DNA of 40,615 nucleotides from Acidimicrobiia bacterium (lineage in GTDB: Bacteria; Acidobacteriota; Vicinamibacteria; Vicinamibacterales; UBA2999): positions 1 through 40,615 of the forward strand of contig VFZG01000035.1 in NCBI GenBank assembly GCA_016871275.1, written 5' to 3'. The translations under genes were made by a program, and so were the position numbers. Positions 23,630 to 32,446 of the stretch are shown one piece after another. The notes under the pieces are model-generated. The model had not been told where the DNA came from. It made no database searches and saw only the letters and a program-made list of their open reading frames with translations. Positions within the stretch are counted from its first letter, which is position 1, and every line of letters begins with the position of its first letter.

Positions 23630-25693
23630 GTGCTCGGCTTTCGCGTGACCGTCCTCCTCTGGCTGCTTTATTTCCTGCTGCCGTCCGAACGCGGCGTCAT
23701 CGACGGCGTGCCGCTCGGGCGGGTCGAGACGATTGGTGTGCTGCTGGTGTTGTGGATCGCCGCGCACCGCGGCCGCATCCCCGGCGCGCGCACCGCCGCC
23801 ACGCTGGCCGTGCTTGCGTCGGTGGCCGCGGCGGCCGTGCCGGGCGAGCGCGGACTCACGGCGCGCTACTTCGCCACCGAGTCGCCGAGCGGTCCATTCG
23901 AGCGCAGCACTGAGTACCGCGGGGCCGGGTTCACGCGCATCGACGCCCGCCTGGACTTTGCGCGCGGCACCCACGACCTGCCGCTGGCGTTCTTCAACGA
24001 CCACACGCGCTTCAATTTCATGCAGATGGGCCAGCCAGACCGGCGCGGGCTGGCGTTCGCGGTGACGTGGACCGCCTGGCTGCACGTTGCCGACCATCGC
24101 GCCCGCCGCTACTACCTGCACGCGCCGGGATCGTCGGCGCAACTGTCGATCGACGCGACCCCGATCCTGACGGCGACATCGGCGTCCCCCGCTCCCACGC
24201 TCGATCTCGCCCTGGCTGAAGGGTGGCACCGCGTCCACATCACGTTCTCGTCGCCGTACCAGGCGCCGCGCGAGTTTTCGGCCGGCGAGATCGAGAACGG
24301 CGTGAGGATGCCGTTCGATGCCGCGCGGACGCGAACCGAGCGCATCGATGAGCGGTCGATGGCGCTGGCCTCGGTCGTCGGCGCCGTCAAGCACACCGCC
24401 GATTGGGCGGCGCTGGCCTGGCTGTCAGCGCTGTCCGCACTGATCCTGCTGCGGCGCGCCGGCGAGGTGTGGTCCGCCGTCGCGTTCGGAGCTGCTACGG
24501 ACACCCAGCGCGCGGGTGCGTACACGGCTGCGGTCGCGCTGTTCATGGCCGCCGCCGCTACGGAGGCAATCAGGTTTGCGTGGCCGTGGGCTGAACGCCT
24601 CCGCATCATGGTCGCCGGCGACGACACGATGGTGTACGAAGGCTACGCGCGCGACATTCTCTTCAACGGCATCTTGATGAACGGCGGGCTGCCGCCGGGC
24701 GCGGCCGAGCCGTTCTACTTCCAGGCGTTCTATCCCTATTTCCTGGCCGCCACGCACGCCCTGTTCGGTGACAGCTTCTTCGGCGCGCTGTTCCTGCAGC
24801 GGCTGTTCGTCGCCGTGACGGCAGTGGCGTTGACGCGGATCGCCATCAGGCTGCGTGGTGTCGACGGGTGGCCAGTGGCGCTCGCCGTGTCGACACTGTT
24901 TGGGTACTGGAAACTCGCGCCGATTTCGGCGGATCTGCTCAGCGAATCGTTGTACGTGCCACTGCTGGCCGTCTGGGCATGGTTGAGCGTGGAGTTGGCA
25001 ACGCGACCGTCGATAGGGTTGGCTGCTTGGACCGGCCTGGCCGGCGGGCTGACCGCGATGACCCGTACCACCATCCTGCTGGCCTGGCCGATGGTGTGGA
25101 GCCTGCTGTTCGCGAAGCTGCGCACCTCGCCGTTCCGGACAAGCGCAATCGCGATCCTCGCGGCGGTATCGCTGGCGTTGTTCTCGTTAATCGGTATCCG
25201 CAATGCGGTGGCCAGTCATCAGTTCGCGCTCACGCCGACCGGACTCGGCGTGACGCTGCGCGGCGGCAACGAGCCGCCGCCGGGCCTGACGTTGAGTCGG
25301 TCACGCGTCGCCCTGTACGAGCGCCTGGGCGTAGGCGGCTACACGGCGGACGTCATCGAATACGCCATCGCGGCGCCGCGCGCCTTCGCCGCCAACACCG
25401 TCCGCAAGGCGCTCTTCGTGCTGGGCTTTTACGAGGCCTGGATGCCGGGCTGGGGATACTCGCCGGTCTACGTCGCCACGTGGATCAGCGCGCTCGGCGG
25501 CGCGTGGCTGCTGTGGTTCCGGCTGCGAGGCGATACCCTCACCGCGTGGTTGCCGGCCGTCATGGCCCTCACGCAGTTTGTGGCGATTGTGATCGTCTAT
25601 CCGCGCGGCGAGCGGCTGATTGTTCCGATCCACACGCTGCTGATCCCCTACTCGGCCATCATGGCGGATTGGCTGTGGCGGTGGCGTCGATGA
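23630..25693 (+). CDS. Polytopic membrane glycosyltransferase (GT39-like) with a PA14-like outer domain
   Basis: With GTG 23630 the protein has 687 residues. Two N-terminal helices (about 5-20 and 33-46; a third hydrophobic stretch follows at 55-70) are followed by an outer domain at about 74-210. It begins GLTARYFA and has FAVTWTAWLHVADHRARRYYLHAPGS...QLSIDATPIL, which matches the beta-barrel PA14 fold known for carbohydrate binding. Then a GT39-type core begins with Asp331-Asp332 in VAGDDTMVYEGYARDIL and MTRTTILLAWPMVWSLL, followed by many helices. I infer a polyprenyl-phosphate-sugar transferase acting outside the inner membrane and holding its glycan acceptor by PA14. An in-frame GTG at 23645 is another possible start; the open frame to 23555 is rejected because it runs into the divergent gene. 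It ends in an ATGA overlap with the next transferase gene. Confidence 0.82.
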   Translation: MLGFRVTVLLWLLYFLLPSERGVIDGVPLGRVETIGVLLVLWIAAHRGRIPGARTAATLAVLASVAAAAVPGERGLTARYFATESPSGPFERSTEYRGAGFTRIDARLDFARGTHDLPLAFFNDHTRFNFMQMGQPDRRGLAFAVTWTAWLHVADHRARRYYLHAPGSSAQLSIDATPILTATSASPAPTLDLALAEGWHRVHITFSSPYQAPREFSAGEIENGVRMPFDAARTRTERIDERSMALASVVGAVKHTADWAALAWLSALSALILLRRAGEVWSAVAFGAATDTQRAGAYTAAVALFMAAAATEAIRFAWPWAERLRIMVAGDDTMVYEGYARDILFNGILMNGGLPPGAAEPFYFQAFYPYFLAATHALFGDSFFGALFLQRLFVAVTAVALTRIAIRLRGVDGWPVALAVSTLFGYWKLAPISADLLSESLYVPLLAVWAWLSVELATRPSIGLAAWTGLAGGLTAMTRTTILLAWPMVWSLLFAKLRTSPFRTSAIAILAAVSLALFSLIGIRNAVASHQFALTPTGLGVTLRGGNEPPPGLTLSRSRVALYERLGVGGYTADVIEYAIAAPRAFAANTVRKALFVLGFYEAWMPGWGYSPVYVATWISALGGAWLLWFRLRGDTLTAWLPAVMALTQFVAIVIVYPRGERLIVPIHTLLIPYSAIMADWLWRWRR

Positions 25694-27252
25694 ATCCGGT
25701 CGACACCGCCGGCGCCGCGCGATGGCACAGGGTGACATGGTTCATCGTCGTGCTCGCCGCCACCCTGCTGCGATCGATCGCGCTCGACCGGTGGCCCGGT
25801 ATCAACGGCGACGAAGCCTGGTATGGCGTGAACGTCCAGGAGCTGCTCGCCGGCCGCGACGTCTTCCTGCAGACCGGCATCGGCAATCCGTTGAGTCCCG
25901 TGCACTCGGGCGTGCTGCTGGCGCTGTCGTTGATCCTCGAGCCGTCGGGCACGCTGCTTCGGCTGCCCGAAGTCATCCTCGGCGTTGCCGCTGTTGCACT
26001 GGCGTATCCCCTGCTGGCCCGGCCGCTCGGCGTTCGCGTCGCCTGGCTGGTCACGCTGTTGCTGGCGATCTCGCCGGTGGCCGTCGCCTATGCCCGCCTT
26101 GGCTGGGACCCCAGCGGCACGCCGCTGGTCAGCCTGCTCGCGCTGGCGCTGGCGCTGCGCGATCGGCCGCTCCTGAGCGCGCTGGCGTGCGTCGCCGGAT
26201 ACCTGATCCATCCCACCAATGTCTTCATCGTGCCCATTGCCGCGGCGGCCTGGGCACCCTTCGGCATCGCCACCTTCCAACGCGCCAGCGGCGCCACGCG
26301 GGCGCGACTGAGAACGTTTGCGGTCGCGGGTCTCATCATGGCCATTCCGCTGGCCGGATGGATGGCGTGGCGCGTCGCGCAGAACCCCGACACCACGCTC
26401 CCATCGGTGCGCATGGTGATCGATCGGGTGACGTCGCCGGCGCGCTGGGCGGCCCGCGGCTGGGGCTTTGTGAACCTGGTCAGCGGCGTGTCAACTACGT
26501 CACACATCGCCGCGCCGCTGGCGGACCCGGTGGCCGCCGCTGCGAACACCACCTTCGCATTCGTGCTCGCCCTATCGCTGTTGGCCGGCTGGCCGATGCT
26601 CCGCGCCCATCAGCATGCGCGGTGGCTGCTCGCCGGCATGCTGGCCGCGTTTGCGGGGTTCCACGTCATCGCGATGGAGCTGGCCCTCCAACCGTCGCTC
26701 GAGCGCTACGGCATGTTCATGTTCGTGCCGATGCTGATCACCCTGGCCATGGCCGTTGACGCGTGCACCACACGCGCGCGAGCGGTGGGCCGGTTGGCGG
26801 CCTTCGCCACCCTGACGCTGTTCGGAGCGATGACGGTCGGGGCCTACTTCTATCCGATCGCCACTCGTGGTGGAGACGCGATCGCGACCTTTCGCACCGG
26901 CGCGGTGGAACCGAAGCTCGCCGCCTACGGATTCATTGCGGCACACAGTGCCGGCGCCGCCACGCGAGTGATTGCCGAAGACTGGTTCCTGTACTGGACG
27001 CTGCGCTACTTCGCGGGCACCAGCGGTCCAATCCATGTCGAGCCGGTACCTGGCGGCTCGCTTCCGGGCGGGACGAGACCACAGGGCGCAGCGGAGCCGC
27101 CATTGCCACCTCCGGCGCGAGCGTACGTGGTGACCTACGGCGAGAGCCCGTACCCGGCACAGTTGGACCTTGGGCGGCCGCTCTTCACCGCCTTCGATCC
27201 GATCGGACGGCCGGTAGTCCAGGTCTTCGCAGCGCCGCAGCTACTGCGCTGA
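25690..27252 (+). CDS. GT39-type membrane glycosyltransferase
   Basis: The start ATG at 25690 overlaps the upstream TGA (ATGA), which suggests translational coupling with the PA14-type transferase. The 520 residues hold about ten to twelve helices. After helix 1 (about 16-32) comes GINGDEAWYG with Asp41-Glu42, the acidic pair of GT39/GT83 enzymes that activates the acceptor hydroxyl. GYLIHPTNVFIVP corresponds to the R-P-x-N-like region, but with His in place of Arg. The C-terminal 110 residues form a soluble outer segment (GPIHVEPVP...AYVVTYGE) with a Pro/Gly linker. It probably uses a polyprenyl-phosphate sugar. Its last 12 bases overlap the end of the convergent OafA-like gene. The long frame before 25690 is only a shadow of the upstream gene. 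Confidence 0.84.
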   Translation: MNPVDTAGAARWHRVTWFIVVLAATLLRSIALDRWPGINGDEAWYGVNVQELLAGRDVFLQTGIGNPLSPVHSGVLLALSLILEPSGTLLRLPEVILGVAAVALAYPLLARPLGVRVAWLVTLLLAISPVAVAYARLGWDPSGTPLVSLLALALALRDRPLLSALACVAGYLIHPTNVFIVPIAAAAWAPFGIATFQRASGATRARLRTFAVAGLIMAIPLAGWMAWRVAQNPDTTLPSVRMVIDRVTSPARWAARGWGFVNLVSGVSTTSHIAAPLADPVAAAANTTFAFVLALSLLAGWPMLRAHQHARWLLAGMLAAFAGFHVIAMELALQPSLERYGMFMFVPMLITLAMAVDACTTRARAVGRLAAFATLTLFGAMTVGAYFYPIATRGGDAIATFRTGAVEPKLAAYGFIAAHSAGAATRVIAEDWFLYWTLRYFAGTSGPIHVEPVPGGSLPGGTRPQGAAEPPLPPPARAYVVTYGESPYPAQLDLGRPLFTAFDPIGRPVVQVFAAPQLLR

Positions 27253-29199
27253 GCCTGGCCGCAGCACCGGGCGCAGCACGTGCTGCGCAAGGTACACCGA
27301 ACCGAGTGGTGTGAGGTGCACGGCGTCGAACGTCATCAGCTCGGGAGGGTCGATGCCAGGGATGACCGCGAGGCAACCATCCGCGTCACAGAATCTGTTG
27401 ATGATCGACACATAGGTCAGCGTCGTCGACGCGGCGAATCTCCGGCGCAGGTCTTCGTCGAGCGTGAGCCTGGCTGTGGACAGTCCGTAGGCAATGTGCG
27501 GCGTCCTGGTCTCCCAGAACCGGTTGATGAAAATCTCTGGGAGGCTGGGCACCCACATCGGCGCCGGTCCCACCAGCACCACGCGGCCGACGCCAAGGTC
27601 GCGCACGTGATTGGCGAGGGCATCCCAGTCGGTCGACAAGTGATCGCCGGCCTGCGAGAGGATCAACACCTCGGGCTTCAGCTCGGCGATCCTCTGCAGC
27701 GCATAGGTGTTGGCGCGAACGCAACGCTTGCCGGGCACGTGAAGGTCGATCGGGCCGAGGCCGGGCCGGCAAGACGAGGTCGCCACCTGCGAAAACGCCA
27801 TGCCGTCCGGGACGAGACTGGCAATGCCCGGGGACAGCGCCTGGGCGTGCGAGTCGCCCCAGAGAAACCACGTCCCGTTCTCGCCGCGAGTCGTACAGCT
27901 GGGTGCGATGGATGTTCGGGAGCGATCGCTGACCAGTTCCATGAAGTCGCACTCGAGCCGATACGGTCCGGCAATGCCGGTGCGCCGCATCGCGTTGTAG
28001 TAGGCCGAGAAGGCGGCCTTGTCGGTCCGGTTAACGGTGCGGCTCCATAGTCCGTCGGCCCGGTAGGTGATCAGGCCGACGACGGCCGTCGCCGCCAGCA
28101 GCACGCACAGCGCCGGAACCACTGCCCGGCGCCGCGGTCCAAAGCGGATCGGTTTCTCGACCAGAACGTAGGTCAGCCAGGCCAGCAGGAACGACGCCAA
28201 CACGACAATCCAACGTGCGGTCACCCCCGGCACCTGACCCTCGCGTAACCGGACGATCGACAGCAACGGCCAGTGCCAGAGATACAGCGGATAGCTGATC
28301 AACCCGATCCCGACCACGAGCGGCCGCGACAGGAACCACCGGTTGACCACCGCGTCCGGACCGGCCGCAATCATCAGCGCGGAACCGGCCACCGGCAGGA
28401 TCGCCCACCGGCCGGGAAAGTGGCGCTGCTCGTCTATGACGACCATGCTGACGGCGATGAGCAGCGTCCCCATGACGCTGGCTGCATGCGTCGCGGCGGC
28501 GGCGGCCAGCATCGCGTCGTACCTGTGCCGGAGCCAGCGCAGGGCCCGCAGCGACGAGGGCGCGGCGGTGGCGTGCGCCAGGTGCGCGAGCATGGCGCCG
28601 GCCATCAACTCCCAGAATCGAGTGTGCGGCAAATAAAAGGTACCAACCAGGTCGCGGCGGATGCGATCGAGGTTGAAGTACATCGATACGGAGAACACCG
28701 CCAGCGTCAGCGCCAGCAGGTCGAACCGGCGCTTCCACGCCAGCCACGCCACCAGCGGCCAGATCAGATAGAACTGCTCCTCCACGCCGAGCGACCATAA
28801 GTGCAGCAGCGGTTTGGTGTCGGCGCCGCCGTCGAAGTATCCGGCCTCTCGCCACGACACGATGTTGGCCACGAAGCCGGCACCGGCGGCGGTGTGCTTA
28901 CCGAGCTCGGCGAACCGATCGGCAAACAACAGGAACCAGCCGGCCGCATAGATCGACCCGAGCACCAGGACCAGCGCCGGGAAGATGCGGCGAATCCGGC
29001 GCGCGTAGAAATCGCTGAAGCTGAATGTGCCGCGCTCGAGGGCGGAGAAGATGATGCCGGAGATCAGGAAGCCGGAAATCACGAAGAACACGTCCACGCC
29101 GACAAAGCCGCCGGGCACGCTGGTCGGGAACGCGTGAAAGCCAATCACCGCAAGCACGGCAATTGCGCGAAGGCCATCGATGTCAGGGCGGTAGGTCAA
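27241..29199 (-). CDS. OafA/YrhL-type membrane acyltransferase with C-terminal SGNH domain
   Basis: The 652-residue protein starts at TTG 29199 with MTYRPDIDGLRAIAVLAVIGFHA, the canonical start of acyltransferase-3 proteins, with His22 in the first helix. Further family motifs are GGFVGVDVFFVISGFLI, RRIRRIFPAL and LWSLGVEEQFYLIWP. Ten or eleven helices extend to about residue 375. The outer SGNH domain has GDSHAQALSPG (Ser450), LSQAGDH and DAVHLTPLG (Asp625, His628). Such fusions take acyl groups (usually acetyl) from a cytoplasmic donor across the membrane and place them on polysaccharide, as in O-antigen acetylation. It is divergent from the L-2-hydroxyglutarate oxidase-like gene with a 26-base spacer, and nine bases separate the TATACT box from TTG. 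It overlaps the GT39 gene end by 12 bases. Confidence 0.92.
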   Translation of the reverse strand: MTYRPDIDGLRAIAVLAVIGFHAFPTSVPGGFVGVDVFFVISGFLISGIIFSALERGTFSFSDFYARRIRRIFPALVLVLGSIYAAGWFLLFADRFAELGKHTAAGAGFVANIVSWREAGYFDGGADTKPLLHLWSLGVEEQFYLIWPLVAWLAWKRRFDLLALTLAVFSVSMYFNLDRIRRDLVGTFYLPHTRFWELMAGAMLAHLAHATAAPSSLRALRWLRHRYDAMLAAAAATHAASVMGTLLIAVSMVVIDEQRHFPGRWAILPVAGSALMIAAGPDAVVNRWFLSRPLVVGIGLISYPLYLWHWPLLSIVRLREGQVPGVTARWIVVLASFLLAWLTYVLVEKPIRFGPRRRAVVPALCVLLAATAVVGLITYRADGLWSRTVNRTDKAAFSAYYNAMRRTGIAGPYRLECDFMELVSDRSRTSIAPSCTTRGENGTWFLWGDSHAQALSPGIASLVPDGMAFSQVATSSCRPGLGPIDLHVPGKRCVRANTYALQRIAELKPEVLILSQAGDHLSTDWDALANHVRDLGVGRVVLVGPAPMWVPSLPEIFINRFWETRTPHIAYGLSTARLTLDEDLRRRFAASTTLTYVSIINRFCDADGCLAVIPGIDPPELMTFDAVHLTPLGSVYLAQHVLRPVLRPGSAQ

Positions 29200-29208
29200 C
29201 GGTCCAAA

Positions 29209-29216
29209 AGTATAGT
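29209..29216. promoter_or_regulatory. Symmetric bidirectional -10 element AGTATAGT with nine-base spacers both ways
   Basis: On the plus strand TATAGT (29211-29216) ends nine bases before ATG 29226. On the minus strand TATACT (29214-29209) ends nine bases before TTG 29199. The whole intergenic region is 26 bases: 9 + 8 + 9. Neither side has a ribosome site. Any -35 contacts must lie within the coding sequence of the opposite gene. Confidence 0.6.
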
Positions 29217-29225
29217 AGAGCGATC

Positions 29226-30317
29226 ATGGTGAACATCGATGTGGCGGTCATCGGCGGCGGCGTCACGGGGCTGGCCTCGGCGCTGGCGCTGGCACGCGCC
29301 GGCGCCACGGTGTGCGTCCTCGAACGGGAACCGAAAACCGGGCGTGCCACCAGCACGCACAACAGCGGCGTCATTCATGCGGGGCTGTACTACCCCGCCG
29401 GCTCACTGAAGGCGGCGCTCTGCGTCGACGGGCGCGACCGGTTATATGCGTTCTGCGCCACGCACCGCATTCCGCACGCCCGATGCGGGAAGCTCGTCGT
29501 GGCGGGCACCGCCGACGAGATTCCGGCGCTCGAAGCGCTGCATCGGCGCGCACACCAGAACGGTGTCACGTCCGTGACCATGGTCGATGCGAGCTTCGTG
29601 AAGCACAAGGAACCGCACGTCCATGCGGTCTCCGCCCTGTGGTCGCCCGATACCGGGATTGTCGAAGCGGAGGCGCTGGTCAAGACGCTCGAGCAGCTGT
29701 GCCGGCAGGCGGATGTGGCGATGGTCGTCGGCAGCCCGCTGATTGGCGCCGACGCGACCGCGGACGGCCTGGTGCTCACCACGCCACACGAACGGTTCCT
29801 CGCCTCGACGGTCGTGAACGCGTCGGGCCTGTACGCCGACGCCAACTCCGCGTTGCTGGGCGGACAGGCGTTCACGATTTATCCGTGCCGCGGTGAGTAT
29901 GCGGAGCTGGCGCCCTCGAAGCGCGCGATGGTCAACGGCCTGGTCTATCCGTTGCCGCACGCGTCCGGAGCTGGGCTCGGCGTCCACCTCGCCAAGACCA
30001 CCTGGGGCACCGTGACGCTGGGGCCGACGATCCGGTACCAGGACGACAAAGACGACTACGAGTCGGGACGGATTCCGCTGGACGACTTCGTGGAGCCGGC
30101 GCGGCACCTGCTGCCGTGGATCACGCTGGCGGACCTGCAGCCGGGCGGCAGCGGCATCCGCGCCAAGCTGCATGGACCCGATACGACCTTTGCGGACTTC
30201 CTGGTGGGACGCGACACCGTGAACCCCCGGATCATCCAGGCGTCGGGCATTGATTCACCAGGACTGACGTCGTGCCTGGCGATCGGTCATCGGGTCGCGT
30301 CGATCTGGCGGGAGTAG
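29226..30317 (+). CDS. lhgO: L-2-hydroxyglutarate oxidase-like FAD-dependent oxidoreductase
   Basis: The 363-residue protein is a DAO-type flavoenzyme. It begins with the FAD-binding MVNIDVAVIGGGVTGLASALALARAG and has HNSGVIHAGLYYP, GRDRLYAFC, YPCRGEYAEL and a C-terminal GIDSPGLTSCLAIG. These are the hallmarks of the L2HGDH/LhgO group, which oxidises L-2-hydroxyglutarate to 2-oxoglutarate and passes electrons to the quinone pool or oxygen. This is metabolite repair and does not fit the surface-glycan theme around it, so it may be a passenger or act on another 2-hydroxy acid. The ATG lies nine bases after TATAGT. The frame is open upstream to 29163, but that part reads through the divergent promoter and the OafA gene. 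It converges on gmd with six bases between. Confidence 0.88.
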   Translation: MVNIDVAVIGGGVTGLASALALARAGATVCVLEREPKTGRATSTHNSGVIHAGLYYPAGSLKAALCVDGRDRLYAFCATHRIPHARCGKLVVAGTADEIPALEALHRRAHQNGVTSVTMVDASFVKHKEPHVHAVSALWSPDTGIVEAEALVKTLEQLCRQADVAMVVGSPLIGADATADGLVLTTPHERFLASTVVNASGLYADANSALLGGQAFTIYPCRGEYAELAPSKRAMVNGLVYPLPHASGAGLGVHLAKTTWGTVTLGPTIRYQDDKDDYESGRIPLDDFVEPARHLLPWITLADLQPGGSGIRAKLHGPDTTFADFLVGRDTVNPRIIQASGIDSPGLTSCLAIGHRVASIWRE

Positions 30318-30323
30318 CCGACC

Positions 30324-31321
<998 letters not shown>

Positions 31322-31355
31322 TCATGAAGCGACTGATGGTCGCGACCGCCAGCAG

Positions 31356-32426
31356 CTAGAGGAGAACGCTGTGGGTCAAGGTGGCGTGCTGGAGCCACAC
31401 GACCCACGACACCAACCACTTGAAGGGACGCGACGCCGCAGACGGCTCAGCCCGCCAGCGCTGATCGAGAAAATTGCCGTCAAGCCGGATCTGTCGCCCC
31501 GGATCGATGGTGATCGCCACCGGCGCCAGGCCGCTCTCGAACCGAAACTCGCGAGCACCTTCGTCGCCCGTCCAGCGCAACAGCGATCGTTGCTCTCCGC
31601 CGAAGTCAATCTGGATGAGCACGCCGCCGCCAATCGGCGGCCCCTGCCTGGTGACGGCGGCGGTCGTCTGATAGCAGCGCCGGCCGTCGCAATTCTGCAG
31701 CTGCGTCGATACGCCCGACAGGGAGTAGTCGACGGCGGTCCTCGCCTCGAGCAACGCGAAGAACCATGTCAGTGGTATGCCGAGCGCCGATTCGAGCCGT
31801 GCCCGCACCTCGTCATCGCCATTCGGGGCCGGCGGACTCAACAGGACACGAATCGCGGCGGCCAGCGCCGGCCAACCGACGACGCCCTCGAGCGACGCCA
31901 CCGCCTCTAGGGCGTGGATGACCGGCAACGGGATGCGATCGTCCCGGGCGTGTCTGGGCACCACCAGCAGCGGCACGCCCCAACGGACGTGGCCGCCAAA
32001 CAGCGACACTTCGTCGATGTGGTGGCCGGGCTGGCGCTGAACGATGTCGAACAATTCTTCGACGACGCGCGATTGCAGGTGCCAGGCAATGCCGTCGACC
32101 AGCGCCGCCGTGGTGTCCGACCCGTGGAGAGAGGCCAGGCGTGTTCGCGCCAGGGCCACGGCAACTTGAGACTCGAGGTGCATCGCCCCCGGCGACGACC
32201 ACCAGGGCACGCGCACAGTAATCGCCCTGGGTGTCAGCGAGGGAGCGGCGCCCAGCCACTCGTCGTAGCGCTGCGTCACCACGGCGATCGTGCGATCGAT
32301 GCGCGATGGCTCGCCGCCGGTCGACACGCTCGCATGGCCCGCGTCCTGCACGGCACCCGGTTGCGCGACACTCGCCAGCAGCGTGCCCGCCATCGCCACG
32401 CCGGCCACGATGACCGTCCGCAACAT
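31356..32426 (-). CDS. Secreted protein of unknown function, possibly a degenerate M1-peptidase-like protein
   Basis: The 356-residue protein has a signal peptide (MLRTVIVAGVAMAGTLLASV) and so is likely exported. I do not recognise a defined family. The central part VDGIAWHLQSRVVEELFD, the middle LGIPLTWFFALLEARTAVDYSLSGVST and the C-terminal VLIQIDFGGEQ...PVAITIDPGRQIRLDGNFLDQRW are reminiscent of the catalytic-helix, helical and beta regions of M1/gluzincin proteins, but the HExxH zinc site is missing. It may be a pseudo-enzyme or a binding protein. Two cysteines in NCDGRRCYQT could form a disulfide. It shares a 20-base divergent spacer with the GT87-like gene, so both are expected to be made together. 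Gmd lies 48 bases downstream on the same strand. Confidence 0.65.
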   Translation of the reverse strand: MLRTVIVAGVAMAGTLLASVAQPGAVQDAGHASVSTGGEPSRIDRTIAVVTQRYDEWLGAAPSLTPRAITVRVPWWSSPGAMHLESQVAVALARTRLASLHGSDTTAALVDGIAWHLQSRVVEELFDIVQRQPGHHIDEVSLFGGHVRWGVPLLVVPRHARDDRIPLPVIHALEAVASLEGVVGWPALAAAIRVLLSPPAPNGDDEVRARLESALGIPLTWFFALLEARTAVDYSLSGVSTQLQNCDGRRCYQTTAAVTRQGPPIGGGVLIQIDFGGEQRSLLRWTGDEGAREFRFESGLAPVAITIDPGRQIRLDGNFLDQRWRAEPSAASRPFKWLVSWVVWLQHATLTHSVLL

Positions 32427-32431
32427 TGCGG

Positions 32432-32438
32432 TAGTATA
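32432..32438. promoter_or_regulatory. Bidirectional -10 element TAGTATA in a 20-base divergent spacer
   Basis: On the plus strand TAGTAT (32432-32437) ends nine bases before GTG 32447. On the minus strand TATACT (32438-32433) ends six bases before ATG 32426. The spacer between the start codons is only 20 bases, so both messages are probably leaderless and mutually exclusive in time. Confidence 0.6.
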
Positions 32439-32446
32439 CGTGTCTG

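Noticed and set aside
31324-31359. Tiny plus-strand frame MKRLMVATASS
   Set aside because: Eleven codons, antisense position between two minus-strand genes, no ribosome site or box in the right place.
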